DNA from: Catellicoccus marimammalium M35/04/3 | Lineage (GTDB): Bacteria; Bacillota; Bacilli; Lactobacillales; Catellicoccaceae | Length of the DNA: 64,000 nucleotides | Direction of reading: 5' to 3' | Assembly (NCBI RefSeq): GCF_000313915.1 | Contig: NZ_AMYT01000017.1 | Location: 124,001-188,000 of the forward strand | In this document: one piece after another, positions 46,373-54,575 of the stretch | Layout: each line of letters opens with the position of its first letter | How positions within the stretch are numbered: position 1 is the first letter of the stretch | Position numbers and translations under genes: made by a program | The notes under the pieces: generated by a model | Seen by the model: only the letters and a program-made list of their open reading frames with translations | Database searches by the model: none | Told to the model about the DNA's origin: nothing

Positions 46373-46408
46373 ACGAATTTATGGAATTTTATCAATTCCT
46401 AACTCCTT
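46373..46408 (-). promoter_or_regulatory. Structured (split) ribosome binding site of argR
   Basis: Minus strand: AAGGAG (46403-46408, 1 nt after the tlyA stop), 3 nt, a 6-bp stem GGAATT/AATTCC (46394-46399 and 46383-46388, loop of 5), 10 nt, ATG. An in-frame TAA upstream excludes an earlier start. The AT-rich sequence could also contain an operator. Confidence 0.55.
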
Positions 46409-46409
46409 T

Positions 46410-47249
46410 CTACTCAGAAGCTTTTTTTTCTTTTTTCAATTGTGTATGTGCTTGTGCCACTAGTTCATGAATAGAAGGAATAGAAGAAGAAATTTGGGCA
46501 TCTTCTTTTCCAACATAATTTAAATGAACTAAAAATTCGATATTCCCTTCTCCTCCTTTAATCGGTGAAAAAGATAATTCTTCCACGTTGAATCCTTCTT
46601 GTACAGCAAAAGATAAAATATCTTCTAATACTTGTTCATGAATCTGTGGATCTCGAACAATTCCATTTTTTCCTACATTTTCTTTTCCAGCTTCAAATTG
46701 TGGCTTAATTAGAGCTACTACATCGCCGCCCTTTTGAATAATCGTAGCTAACACTGGCAAAATTAATTTCAATGAAATAAAAGAAACATCGATAGAAGCA
46801 AATTCAGGTTGTCCTTCTGTAAAATCTTCTAATTTAGAATAACGAAAGTTTTGTCGCTCCATAACAACAACTCTTGGGTCTTGTCGTAAACGCCACGCTA
46901 ATTGATTATAACCTACATCTAAGGCATAACTTAATTTCGCTCCACTTTGTAACATTACATCTGTAAATCCACCGGTTGAAGCACCGATATCTAATACTAC
47001 CTTATCTTTTACATCTACAGCAAAATCATTTAATGCTTTTTCTAACTTCAAGCCACCACGACTCGCATATTGTTTTTGGTTTCCTTTTAAATGAAAAATG
47101 GTATCTTCTGGTACTTTTACTCCTGGTTTATCAAAACGTTCATTTTTTTCATTACAAACCAGACCTGCCATTACACCACGTTTGGCTTGCTCTCTTGTTT
47201 CAAATAATCCTTGCTTCACTAATAAAACGTCTACTCGTTCTTTTTTCAT
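46410..47249 (-). CDS. tlyA: TlyA family rRNA (cytidine-2'-O)-methyltransferase (YqxC)
   Basis: 279 residues: an N-terminal S4 domain (RVDVLLVKQGLFETREQAKRG) and an FtsJ-like methyltransferase with VLDIGASTGGFTDVMLQSGA. GNIEFLVHL closes the domain. Homologues methylate 16S and/or 23S rRNA; hemolysin naming in older databases is historical. Start ATG overlaps the region just past the ispA stop (AGAAGG, 11-nt spacer). Position between ispA and argR is standard. Confidence 0.93.
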   Translation of the reverse strand: MKKERVDVLLVKQGLFETREQAKRGVMAGLVCNEKNERFDKPGVKVPEDTIFHLKGNQKQYASRGGLKLEKALNDFAVDVKDKVVLDIGASTGGFTDVMLQSGAKLSYALDVGYNQLAWRLRQDPRVVVMERQNFRYSKLEDFTEGQPEFASIDVSFISLKLILPVLATIIQKGGDVVALIKPQFEAGKENVGKNGIVRDPQIHEQVLEDILSFAVQEGFNVEELSFSPIKGGEGNIEFLVHLNYVGKEDAQISSSIPSIHELVAQAHTQLKKEKKASE

Positions 47250-47252
47250 GCG

Positions 47253-48113
47253 TTAATTAACCTTCTCTATCCTCTCTATAATTTCCCATGTTGCTCCTCG
47301 CTCATTGGTTAACTGAGCTAGAGTTTCTTTTGCTTCTTGAATTTGCTCTTTTAGTTTTTCTTTCGCTCCTTCTAAACCAAAACATTGCACATATGTGCTT
47401 TTTTCTGTAGCAGCATCTTTCCCTATAGTTTTGCCAAGACTTTCAAAAGAAGCAGTCACATCTAAAATATCATCACGAATTTGAAAAGCTATTCCTAAAT
47501 GCTCTCCTAATTTTTGAGCTAAATAATCATCTTTATCCGCCAATTGTGCTGCAGCTTGACAGGCAAAAACAAATAATCGCCCTGTCTTTTCTCGATGTAT
47601 TTTTTGTAATTCTTGCAACGATAAATGTTTTTCTTCACCTAGCATGTCTTCCATTTGCCCTGCTACCATTCCATTCGATCCTGCTGTAGAAGCTAATTCT
47701 TCAACCAAACGAATCTTTAATGCTGAATCTATGGGACTTTTTGCTAATACCACAAAAGCATCCGTTAACAAAGCATCTCCTGCTAAAATGGCTGTTGCTT
47801 CATCAAATTGTTTATGGTTCGAATATTGACCTCGACGATAATCATCATTATCCATTGCTGGTAAATCATCGTGAATTAAAGAATAAGTATGAATCATCTC
47901 TAAAGCTGTTGCTACAGTAATTGCCTTATCTTCTATTTTTCCAGTTAAATCTGCATAAAGAGATAGTAGTAATAACGGTCGAATTCTTTTTCCCCCAGCT
48001 AAAAAAGAGTATTCCATACTTTCTTTTAATCGAAAGGAAGCTGTATTTTTCATTTGATCTAAAAAAATCGCTTCGACTTTTGATAAATGAGTCTGTACTT
48101 CATCTAATTTCAT
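47253..48113 (-). CDS. ispA: Polyprenyl (geranylgeranyl/farnesyl) diphosphate synthase IspA
   Basis: Short-chain prenyltransferase extending DMAPP with IPP. First Asp-rich motif LIHDDLPAMDNDD (DDxxxxD type, with the two-residue insertion of bacterial FPP synthases), second FQIRDDILD, plus GGKRIRPLL. 286 residues. Start ATG overlaps the xseB stop (TAATG). Confidence 0.94.
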   Translation of the reverse strand: MKLDEVQTHLSKVEAIFLDQMKNTASFRLKESMEYSFLAGGKRIRPLLLLSLYADLTGKIEDKAITVATALEMIHTYSLIHDDLPAMDNDDYRRGQYSNHKQFDEATAILAGDALLTDAFVVLAKSPIDSALKIRLVEELASTAGSNGMVAGQMEDMLGEEKHLSLQELQKIHREKTGRLFVFACQAAAQLADKDDYLAQKLGEHLGIAFQIRDDILDVTASFESLGKTIGKDAATEKSTYVQCFGLEGAKEKLKEQIQEAKETLAQLTNERGATWEIIERIEKVN

Positions 48114-48328
48114 TATTTTTCCTCAAAATCTACTTCTTTTCCATCTTCTTGTTTTACTTTTACAATTGCTTCTTTGGCTTGATTTAACATTGCTTCGCAA
48201 TCCTTACATAATTGCATTCCTTCTTCAAAGGAGTGGACGGACTCTTCTAAAGATAATTGTCCTTGTTCTAATTGATAAACAATTTGTTCTAAGCGCTGCA
48301 TTGCTTGTTCAAAAGATTCTGTTGCCAT
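48113..48328 (-). CDS. xseB: Exodeoxyribonuclease VII small subunit
   Basis: 71 residues, mostly helical. FEQAMQRLEQIVYQLEQGQL followed by SLEESVHSFEEGMQL is the family signature. Lies between xseA (2 bp gap) and ispA (overlap). Confidence 0.95.
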   Translation of the reverse strand: MATESFEQAMQRLEQIVYQLEQGQLSLEESVHSFEEGMQLCKDCEAMLNQAKEAIVKVKQEDGKEVDFEEK

Positions 48329-48330
48329 AA

Positions 48331-49680
48331 TTAGTCTTCCTCTCTCATTTCTTTTTTCGTAATTGTTGCTAATAAAGTCGCATCTTGTAAATGAATCACA
48401 ATTTCATCATCAACTTGTAGTTTTTCTCCAGATTCAATCCATTCTTTTTCTTTTGTTACATAAGCATACCCACGTTTCAATACTGCTTCTGGATTTAATG
48501 CACTTAATTGTTGTTTTAAAAAAGAAAGTTTTTCTTTCTTTTTTGTATAATCTTGTTCAAAAGCCTTTAACAATTGTGCTTTTTGATGTTGAAAAATGGT
48601 TTGATTATGTGTAAATTGTTGTTCTAATACTCGGTCATTTAATCGTGCTTTAACATTTTGATAAGCAATCCATTTTTGCTGATACTGTTGTTGAATTGCC
48701 TGTTCTAATTTCACTTTCAGTTGTTCTAACTGTATCTCTTTCATTTGGTACAACTGTTCTGATTGTTTAAAAACTGGAGATTGAGCACAACGACGTAATT
48801 GCTGCTCTTTATTTAACCAAACTTTTTCTATATTCGTTTGTAATAACTGACGAAAATACTGCAATTTTTGAACTAATTCTATTTTATCTGGTGTCGCTTT
48901 TGTTGCTGCTGCAGTAGGTGTAGATGCAGAATAATCTGCCACTTCATCAATTAATGTTAAGTCCACTTGATGTCCCACACAAGTAATTAAAGGTAGAGTC
49001 AATTGACTTGCCGCTCGGACAACCGCTTCATCATTAAAACAGAATAGCTCCTCATAAGATCCGCCACCACGTCCAACAATAGCAACATCATATTCCTCAG
49101 CGTTTCTTTGAATCGCTTCTAATTGTTGAACAATAGAGGCTGGTGCTAATTGACCTTGAACAACTGCTGGAAATAAAACAATTTCTGCTAAAGGATAGCG
49201 TTCATTCACTACTCGAATGATATCATGAATCACAGCTCCAGTGGGAGACGTAACCACAGCAATCTTTTTAGGATACAGTGGGATTGCTTTCTTTTGAAAT
49301 TGAAAAATCCCTTCTTGTTGTAGCTTTTGTTGAATCTCTAAAAATTTTTGATGTAATTCTCCTTCACCGGCTAGAACCATTTTTTTCGCTACTAAACTAT
49401 AGGTTCCATTTGGAGCATAAAGTTCAATTTTACCAGTGATTCGAACTTTCATTCCATTTTCAACTGGAAAATTCACTTGATTAAATTGCCAAGAAAACAT
49501 CGTAATAGAAATTTGTTTTTCTTCATTTTCATCTTTTAATTTAAAGTATTTGTGCTTTGTCCCAATTTTAAAGTTTGTTACTTCTCCTTCTACTGTTACT
49601 TCTTGTAGATAAGGATCCGCAGTAAACTTATATTGTAAATAATCTGTTAGTGCACCAACAGTTAAATACGTTTCACTCAT
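48331..49680 (-). CDS. xseA: Exodeoxyribonuclease VII large subunit
   Basis: Forms with XseB a nuclease degrading single-stranded DNA. N-terminal OB-fold (YLTVGALTDYLQYKFTADPYL), catalytic core with VVTSPTGAVIHDI, GRGGGSYEEL, TCVGHQVDLTLIDEVAD and ASTPTAAA, and a long C-terminal coiled coil (about 265-405). 449 residues, normal length. Overlap-type spacing to folD (2 bp). Confidence 0.96.
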   Translation of the reverse strand: MSETYLTVGALTDYLQYKFTADPYLQEVTVEGEVTNFKIGTKHKYFKLKDENEEKQISITMFSWQFNQVNFPVENGMKVRITGKIELYAPNGTYSLVAKKMVLAGEGELHQKFLEIQQKLQQEGIFQFQKKAIPLYPKKIAVVTSPTGAVIHDIIRVVNERYPLAEIVLFPAVVQGQLAPASIVQQLEAIQRNAEEYDVAIVGRGGGSYEELFCFNDEAVVRAASQLTLPLITCVGHQVDLTLIDEVADYSASTPTAAATKATPDKIELVQKLQYFRQLLQTNIEKVWLNKEQQLRRCAQSPVFKQSEQLYQMKEIQLEQLKVKLEQAIQQQYQQKWIAYQNVKARLNDRVLEQQFTHNQTIFQHQKAQLLKAFEQDYTKKKEKLSFLKQQLSALNPEAVLKRGYAYVTKEKEWIESGEKLQVDDEIVIHLQDATLLATITKKEMREED

Positions 49681-49682
49681 AT

Positions 49683-50525
49683 TTATCCCTCTTTCTGTTG
49701 TGCAAAATATACAGTCTGTGCCATTAACATCGCGATTGTCATCGGTCCTACTCCACCAGGTACAGGAGTATACGCACAGGCCTTCTCTTGAGCAGCTTTA
49801 GAAATATCTCCTCGTAATCCTTCTTTGGTACGATTCATTCCTACGTCTACTAAAACTGCTTCTTTTTTAATCCATTCTGGTTGTAGCCAATTAGCAACTC
49901 CAATAGCTACCACAATTAAGTCTGCATTTTGTAAGTAAGAGGTAATATCTTTTGTTTTTGAATGACAAATCGTAACCGTTGCATCCTCTTTTAATAATAA
50001 TTGTGCCATTGGCCGACCCACAATATTACTTCTTCCCACAACAACAACATTTTTTCCTTCAAAAGAATAATCATAATATTTCAATAATTGGATAATTCCT
50101 AAAGGAGTACAAGGATAGCTTTGTGGAGTTCCGCAGTACAAAGCACCAACATTGTGTGGATGAAATCCATCTACATCTTTTCTTGGATCAATCGCCTCTA
50201 ACACTTTTGCTTCACAAATATGGTCAGGTAATGGCGTTTGAACTAAAATCCCATCTACTTCCATCATAGAATTATAATGATGGATATAACGTAATAATTC
50301 TTCTTCTGTTGTTTCTTTTGGTAAATATACTGTTTCACTATCAATACCGATTCTTTGTGCTGCTTTTTCTTTATTTTTCACATAAATATGACTTGCAGCA
50401 TCTTCTCCAACAATGATCACCACTAATTTTGGTGTCTTTCCTTTTTCTTTTAAATCTTGTACTGCTCTTTCTAATCGCTCGTAATAAAATTGAGCGCAGC
50501 GCTTACCATCTAAAATTTTTTCCAC
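49683..50525 (-). CDS. folD: Bifunctional methylenetetrahydrofolate dehydrogenase/cyclohydrolase
   Basis: Interconverts 5,10-methylene- and 10-formyl-THF with NADP. Signatures: Tyr/Lys catalytic region SHIYVKNKEKAA, DGILVQTPLPDH, DVDGFHPHNVG, VVGRSNIVGRPMAQLLL and PVPGGVGPMT. 280 residues. The start is GTG, 9 nt behind AAGGAG. It comes just after the nusB terminator. Confidence 0.96.
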   Translation of the reverse strand: MEKILDGKRCAQFYYERLERAVQDLKEKGKTPKLVVIIVGEDAASHIYVKNKEKAAQRIGIDSETVYLPKETTEEELLRYIHHYNSMMEVDGILVQTPLPDHICEAKVLEAIDPRKDVDGFHPHNVGALYCGTPQSYPCTPLGIIQLLKYYDYSFEGKNVVVVGRSNIVGRPMAQLLLKEDATVTICHSKTKDITSYLQNADLIVVAIGVANWLQPEWIKKEAVLVDVGMNRTKEGLRGDISKAAQEKACAYTPVPGGVGPMTIAMLMAQTVYFAQQKEG

Positions 50526-50542
50526 AAAAGTTCTCTCCTTAT

Positions 50543-50575
50543 AAGAAAAAAAGAGGCAGCCAGAACTGCCTCTTT
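50543..50575 (-). terminator. Terminator between nusB and folD
   Basis: Perfect 10-bp stem AAAGAGGCAG/CTGCCTCTTT (50550-50559, 50566-50575) with T-run on the minus strand. folD and the genes after it would depend on readthrough or a weak internal start. Confidence 0.85.
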
Positions 50576-50577
50576 TT

Positions 50578-50985
50578 CTATTGTTCTAATGCTGTTTTCA
50601 CATTATTTAAGACCGCATTAACAAAACGAGTATCTTTCTCATCACTATATTCTTTTGTTAATTGTACTGCTTCGTTAATTGCAATTCCTGGTGCTTGTCC
50701 CGTTAACATTTCGTAAATTGCAATTTGCATAATTAACAAGTTTAATTTTGGTAAACGATCCAGAGTCCAACGTTTCAAATGAGGACGAATCAATTCATTA
50801 ATTTCCTCACGACGAGATTGTACTCCTTCAATTAGTTGTAAAACAGTTTCTGCGTTAGAGACTGTTTCTTCTTGTTCATAATAAAGAGCAAAATCCAATG
50901 CTTCTACAACTGCCACTTTATTAAACTGCAATGAAAAAAGTGTTTGTAATGCCTTTTCTCGTATCTTGTGTCGATTTAATTTCAC
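50578..50985 (-). CDS. nusB: Transcription antitermination factor NusB
   Basis: RNA-binding factor of the rRNA antitermination complex. NRHKIREKALQTLFSLQF at the N-terminus and the C-terminal AIYEMLTGQAPGIAINEAVQLTKEYSDEKDTRFVNAVLNNV are diagnostic. 135 residues. GTG start behind GAGGAAGAAGAATAAC, 1 nt past the asp23-family stop. Confidence 0.95.
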   Translation of the reverse strand: MKLNRHKIREKALQTLFSLQFNKVAVVEALDFALYYEQEETVSNAETVLQLIEGVQSRREEINELIRPHLKRWTLDRLPKLNLLIMQIAIYEMLTGQAPGIAINEAVQLTKEYSDEKDTRFVNAVLNNVKTALEQ

Positions 50986-50986
50986 G

Positions 50987-51421
50987 TTATTCTTCTTCCT
51001 CTTTTGTTAGCGTTGAAAATTCTCCAGTAGGTAATTCTGTTTCAGAATCTGGAACCATACCTACGACATGAATATTTACTTCTTTTAATTCGAAGTCTGT
51101 CATATTGCGTACTTGTTGTTTTACGGCATTTTGCATCGCAATAGCTACCTTAGGCACAGATACTCCGTAACGAACATAACAATATAGATCCACAATTAAG
51201 TTTCCATCTTCATCTTGAGATAAAGAAACTCCTTTGTCGTGAGAAACCTTACGTCCTAGCCATTCATGTACATTGCTAGCTAAACTACCTTGCATAGAAT
51301 ATACTCCTTCTACTTTTGAAGCAGCAATCCCGATTATAATTTCCATTACTTCTGGAGAAATAACAATTTCTCCTTCCATACCTTCACGTTGTTCACTAAT
51401 TAATAATTTATGATCTGTCAT
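50987..51421 (-). CDS. Asp23/Gls24 family protein (YqhY)
   Basis: 144 residues. The core GEIVISPEVMEIIIGIAASKVEGVYSM followed by DLYCYVRYGVSVPKVAIAMQNAVKQQV fits Asp23/Gls24 proteins. The efp-yqhY-nusB position is conserved; in B. subtilis the homologue is linked to acetyl-CoA carboxylase control. Here accB and accC, often between efp and this gene, are absent. Confidence 0.9.
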   Translation of the reverse strand: MTDHKLLISEQREGMEGEIVISPEVMEIIIGIAASKVEGVYSMQGSLASNVHEWLGRKVSHDKGVSLSQDEDGNLIVDLYCYVRYGVSVPKVAIAMQNAVKQQVRNMTDFELKEVNIHVVGMVPDSETELPTGEFSTLTKEEEE

Positions 51422-51454
51422 AAAGCACCTGCTTTCTCCATATACGATGTAATT

Positions 51455-52012
51455 TTAAGCACGAGAAATGTAGCTACCATCTACGGTATTAATTACTAAT
51501 TTATCCCCTTCATTAATAAAGAATGGAACTTGTACTACTAATCCTGTTTCCATTGTTGCTGGTTTAGAACCACCTGAAGCAGTATCTCCTTTGATTCCTG
51601 GTTCTGTTTCTTTAACTTCTAATTCTACAGTATTTGGTAAATCAACACCTAAAATTTCAGAACCATACATCATGATATTAACTTCCATGTTTTCTAATAA
51701 GTATTTTAATTCATGTTCTAAGCGTTCTGCTGGAATTTCAATTTGTTCATAAGTATCCATATCCATGAACACATGCCCTTCGCCAGAATCATATAAGTAT
51801 TGCATTTTTTTGTTATCGATTTGTGCTTTTTGTACTTTTTCACCTGCACGGAATGTTTTATCTTGAACTGCACCTGTACGTAAGTTTTTTAATTTAGAAC
51901 GTACAAACGCACTTCCTTTTCCTGGTTTAACGTGCATGAATTCAATAACACGCCATAAGTTACCATCTACTTCAATTGTCATACCATTTTTAAAATCATT
52001 TACAGAAATCAT
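51455..52012 (-). CDS. efp: Translation elongation factor P
   Basis: Rescues ribosomes stalled at polyproline. 185 residues from ATG 52012 (behind AGGAGGCACATT), giving [20 protein letters not shown]; the modified lysine is Lys32 in VKPGKGSAF. The three-domain length and C-terminal [15 protein letters not shown] are standard. The upstream in-frame extension overlaps the ribosome site and is rejected. Confidence 0.97.
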   Translation of the reverse strand: MISVNDFKNGMTIEVDGNLWRVIEFMHVKPGKGSAFVRSKLKNLRTGAVQDKTFRAGEKVQKAQIDNKKMQYLYDSGEGHVFMDMDTYEQIEIPAERLEHELKYLLENMEVNIMMYGSEILGVDLPNTVELEVKETEPGIKGDTASGGSKPATMETGLVVQVPFFINEGDKLVINTVDGSYISRA

Positions 52013-52076
52013 AATGTGCCTCCTAAAAATCAATTCTAACTATTTTTCACTAAAAATATCTCTTCTTTGTTCTCTA

Positions 52077-53147
52077 TTATAAAATAATAAGTTCACGAGG
52101 GGAAGTTGTAAAGGATTGACATCCATCTTTTGTAATTAAGAAGTCATTTTCAATACGAACTCCACCAATTCCTGGTAAATAAATACCAGGTTCATCTGTT
52201 ACTGTATTTCCTTCTACTAATACAGCATCACTACGCATAGAAATCATAGGATGTTCATGAATTTCTAAACCAATACCATGGCCTGTAGAATGTCCAAATT
52301 GTTCACCATAGCCATGTTCTTTAATATAGTCACGAGCAATGGCATCCACTTCTTTTCCTGTCATTCCTGGTTTCATTTCTTGTTCTACTTTCAAATGAGC
52401 TTGTAAAACAATATCATAAATTTCTTTCAATACAGGATCACTTGGTTCACCTAAAGAAATTGTTCTTGTCATATCAGACACGTATCCATTGTAATAGCAA
52501 CCGTAATCTAAAGTAATGAAATCACCTTTTTCAATTACTTTATGACTTGCCACTCCATGAGGTAAAGCAGAACGAACCCCACTTGCAACAATTGTATCAA
52601 AAGAAACTCCACTTGCACCTTGTTTACGCATGAAGAAATCTAATTCATTTGCCACTTCGATTTCTGTCATTCCTGGTTGAATAAATCCTAAAATGTGATC
52701 AAAAGCAGCATCTGCAATGCGACATGCTTCTTGAATTGTAGCGATTTCTGATTCATCTTTTACTTCACGCAATCCTTCAATGATTCCATGAACAGGAATT
52801 AAGTCAACATCCCATAGTAAATCATCTAATTCCATATATTGGGCAAAAGATAAATGTAAATCGTCGAATCCTAATTGTGCAATCTCTTCTTTATTTAAAA
52901 GAGGTAGGATTTCCTCAAAAATTGGACCTGTATTTTTGACAATTTCATAACCTACACATTGCTCACTTGCTTGTTCAACATAGCGGAAGTCAGTAATAAA
53001 ATAGGCTTGATTTGCTGTTACCAATGCCATTCCTGTTGTACCTGTAAATCCAGTCATATAACGTAAATTATATGGATTTGTAATTAATAAGGCAGGAATT
53101 TTTTCCTCTAACATTTTTGTTCTTAATTGTGATAAGCGTTTATTCAT
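52077..53147 (-). CDS. Xaa-Pro aminopeptidase/dipeptidase (M24B, YqhT-like)
   Basis: 356-residue cytoplasmic metallopeptidase. N-terminal creatinase domain, then pita-bread fold with metal ligands: Asp in ITLDYGCYY, Asp in VSDMTRT, His in STGHGIGLEIHEHP, Glu in VTDEPGIYLPG, and Glu in VRIEND. Position just upstream of efp is the usual one for YqhT. Cuts N-terminal Xaa-Pro bonds; aminopeptidase versus dipeptidase cannot be told. Confidence 0.9.
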   Translation of the reverse strand: MNKRLSQLRTKMLEEKIPALLITNPYNLRYMTGFTGTTGMALVTANQAYFITDFRYVEQASEQCVGYEIVKNTGPIFEEILPLLNKEEIAQLGFDDLHLSFAQYMELDDLLWDVDLIPVHGIIEGLREVKDESEIATIQEACRIADAAFDHILGFIQPGMTEIEVANELDFFMRKQGASGVSFDTIVASGVRSALPHGVASHKVIEKGDFITLDYGCYYNGYVSDMTRTISLGEPSDPVLKEIYDIVLQAHLKVEQEMKPGMTGKEVDAIARDYIKEHGYGEQFGHSTGHGIGLEIHEHPMISMRSDAVLVEGNTVTDEPGIYLPGIGGVRIENDFLITKDGCQSFTTSPRELIIL

Positions 53148-53176
53148 AAACAGATCTTCCTTTCTTTATCTCTTAC

Positions 53177-53182
53177 ATTATA
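53177..53182 (-). promoter_or_regulatory. Extended -10 of the YqhT-efp operon
   Basis: TGCTATAAT on the minus strand, 30 bp before the peptidase start. The extended TG compensates for a poor -35. Confidence 0.5.
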
Positions 53183-53302
53183 GCATATCTTTCTCTATTT
53201 TTTATGAATAAAAAAGAAAAATCCTTTTTATGAGAACAAATTAAAGCAAAGCTTATTATTTTTAGCAAAACTTTTATTTTTTGGTATTTTAAAGCAATTT
53301 TT

Positions 53303-53331
53303 TTGACTTCTTTATTTATCCATCGTATCCT
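53303..53331 (+). promoter_or_regulatory. Probable promoter of the azoreductase gene
   Basis: TTGACT, 17-nt spacer, TATCCT; ends 40 bp before the TTG start. The rest of the 223-bp divergent gap shows nothing else clear. Confidence 0.6.
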
Positions 53332-53370
53332 AGAAACATTGAATAATAATATTGAAAGGAAGAATTTACA

Positions 53371-53973
53371 TTGACACAAAAATTATTAGCAATTAAAGCT
53401 CATCCTTTTACGAAAGAGAAAAGTACTACTGTTGCTTTATTAGATCAATTTTTAGAAAGTTATGCAGAGTCTCACCCTGAAGATGAGATTACTGTTTTAG
53501 ATTTATTTGCGACAGAGATTCCAGATATTGATGGAACTTTGTTAACAGCTTGGGAGACAGATCCTTCAGAATGGACAGAAGCTCAACGAGTATGCGCAGA
53601 ACGTTTTGATTCATTTAGTAATCAATTTTTAGAATATGATAAAATCGTTATTGCTAATCCATTGTGGAATATGCATGTCCCTACACGTTTAAAAGCGTGG
53701 TTAGATACTTTATTGATTACCAATAAAACATTCCGTTATACTTCTCATGGTCCAGAAGGGTTAGTAAAAGGCAAAAAGGTAATGCATTTACAATCCAATG
53801 GAAGTCCTTTTGGTGGACAAGATCCAGCCACAAAACATATTGAAGGAATTTTTAAATTTATTGGTATTCATGATGTCGAACACATCTTTATCGACGGAAA
53901 AGATCGTTCTGCAGGACGTCATTTACCAAAATTAGCGATGGAAGAAGCAAAAGAAAAAGCAAAAGAATTTTAA
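53371..53973 (+). CDS. azoR: FMN-dependent NADH-azoreductase (AzoR family)
   Basis: 200-residue flavodoxin-fold oxidoreductase reducing quinones and azo compounds with NADH. IKAHPFTKEKSTT (FMN phosphate loop), NPLWNMHVPTRLKAWLD (flavin-binding PLWN) and LQSNGSPFGG fit AzoR. The start is TTG at 53371, 10 nt behind AAAGGA. Single gene with its own promoter and terminator; probably quinone or thiol-stress protection. Confidence 0.92.
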   Translation: MTQKLLAIKAHPFTKEKSTTVALLDQFLESYAESHPEDEITVLDLFATEIPDIDGTLLTAWETDPSEWTEAQRVCAERFDSFSNQFLEYDKIVIANPLWNMHVPTRLKAWLDTLLITNKTFRYTSHGPEGLVKGKKVMHLQSNGSPFGGQDPATKHIEGIFKFIGIHDVEHIFIDGKDRSAGRHLPKLAMEEAKEKAKEF

Positions 53974-53977
53974 AATA

Positions 53978-54013
53978 AAAAAGTCCAAAAGGAAACAACC
54001 TTTTGGACTTTTT
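53978..54013. terminator. Bidirectional terminator between azoR and the DedA gene
   Basis: Perfect 15-bp stem AAAAAGTCCAAAAGG/CCTTTTGGACTTTTT with 6-nt loop, T-rich on both strands. Confidence 0.9.
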
Positions 54014-54018
54014 GTTTT

Positions 54019-54555
54019 TTATTTTTCGGTTTTCTCGCTAGAATCCTTTTTGTTTTTCTTCCAAGTAAAATATAAACTTGGAATCAATGGTAAAAGCACT
54101 AATAACATAACAATGACAACGAAATGCTCTTTGACAAAAGGAATTCCTCCCAAAAAATAGCCAAATAGTGCATATAAAGTTAACATAATTAGATTTGCTA
54201 GTATATTTAGCGAAACATAAATCGGAAAGGAATAATTAGATGCCCCAATTACATAAGAAGTAATAGTACGGATTCCTGGAATATAACGGGAAAAAAAGAT
54301 AGCCATCTTTCCATAACGTTGCACGAACCGCTCTCCTCTAGCTAATTCTTGTTCAGAAAAATGCTTTTGGAAAAACTTCCAATGATTTAATAGTTTATTC
54401 GTATATTTTCCAATACAAAAATCAATGGCATCCCCGCTTACACTCATCACTAACGCAATGAAAATCGCTAAAAGTACATGCCAAAAATGTACATGTTCTG
54501 CATGAATTCTTAATAATGCACTAAGACTAAATACAATGGTTGATAATACTGACAT
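54019..54555 (-). CDS. DedA family (SNARE-associated) membrane protein, short N-terminus
   Basis: 178 residues with about four membrane segments. Core motifs present: SGDAIDFCIGKY, then FFSRYIPGIRTITSYVIGASN (the family F-x-R-x-x-P-x-x-R motif). Typical DedA proteins are ~200-220 residues with an N-terminal re-entrant region holding a PxxPGE-like motif; here the ATG enters just after it. Some DedA proteins flip undecaprenyl phosphate or phospholipids; this one's role is unknown. Lies 20 bp behind cfa. Confidence 0.8.
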   Translation of the reverse strand: MSVLSTIVFSLSALLRIHAEHVHFWHVLLAIFIALVMSVSGDAIDFCIGKYTNKLLNHWKFFQKHFSEQELARGERFVQRYGKMAIFFSRYIPGIRTITSYVIGASNYSFPIYVSLNILANLIMLTLYALFGYFLGGIPFVKEHFVVIVMLLVLLPLIPSLYFTWKKNKKDSSEKTEK

Positions 54556-54575
54556 ATCTTTCCTTATAAAATAAA

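Noticed and set aside
53173-53379. 68-codon minus-strand frame between the YqhT-like gene and azoR
   Set aside because: It runs over both divergent promoters, has no ribosome site and very high AT-driven Lys/Ile/Phe content.
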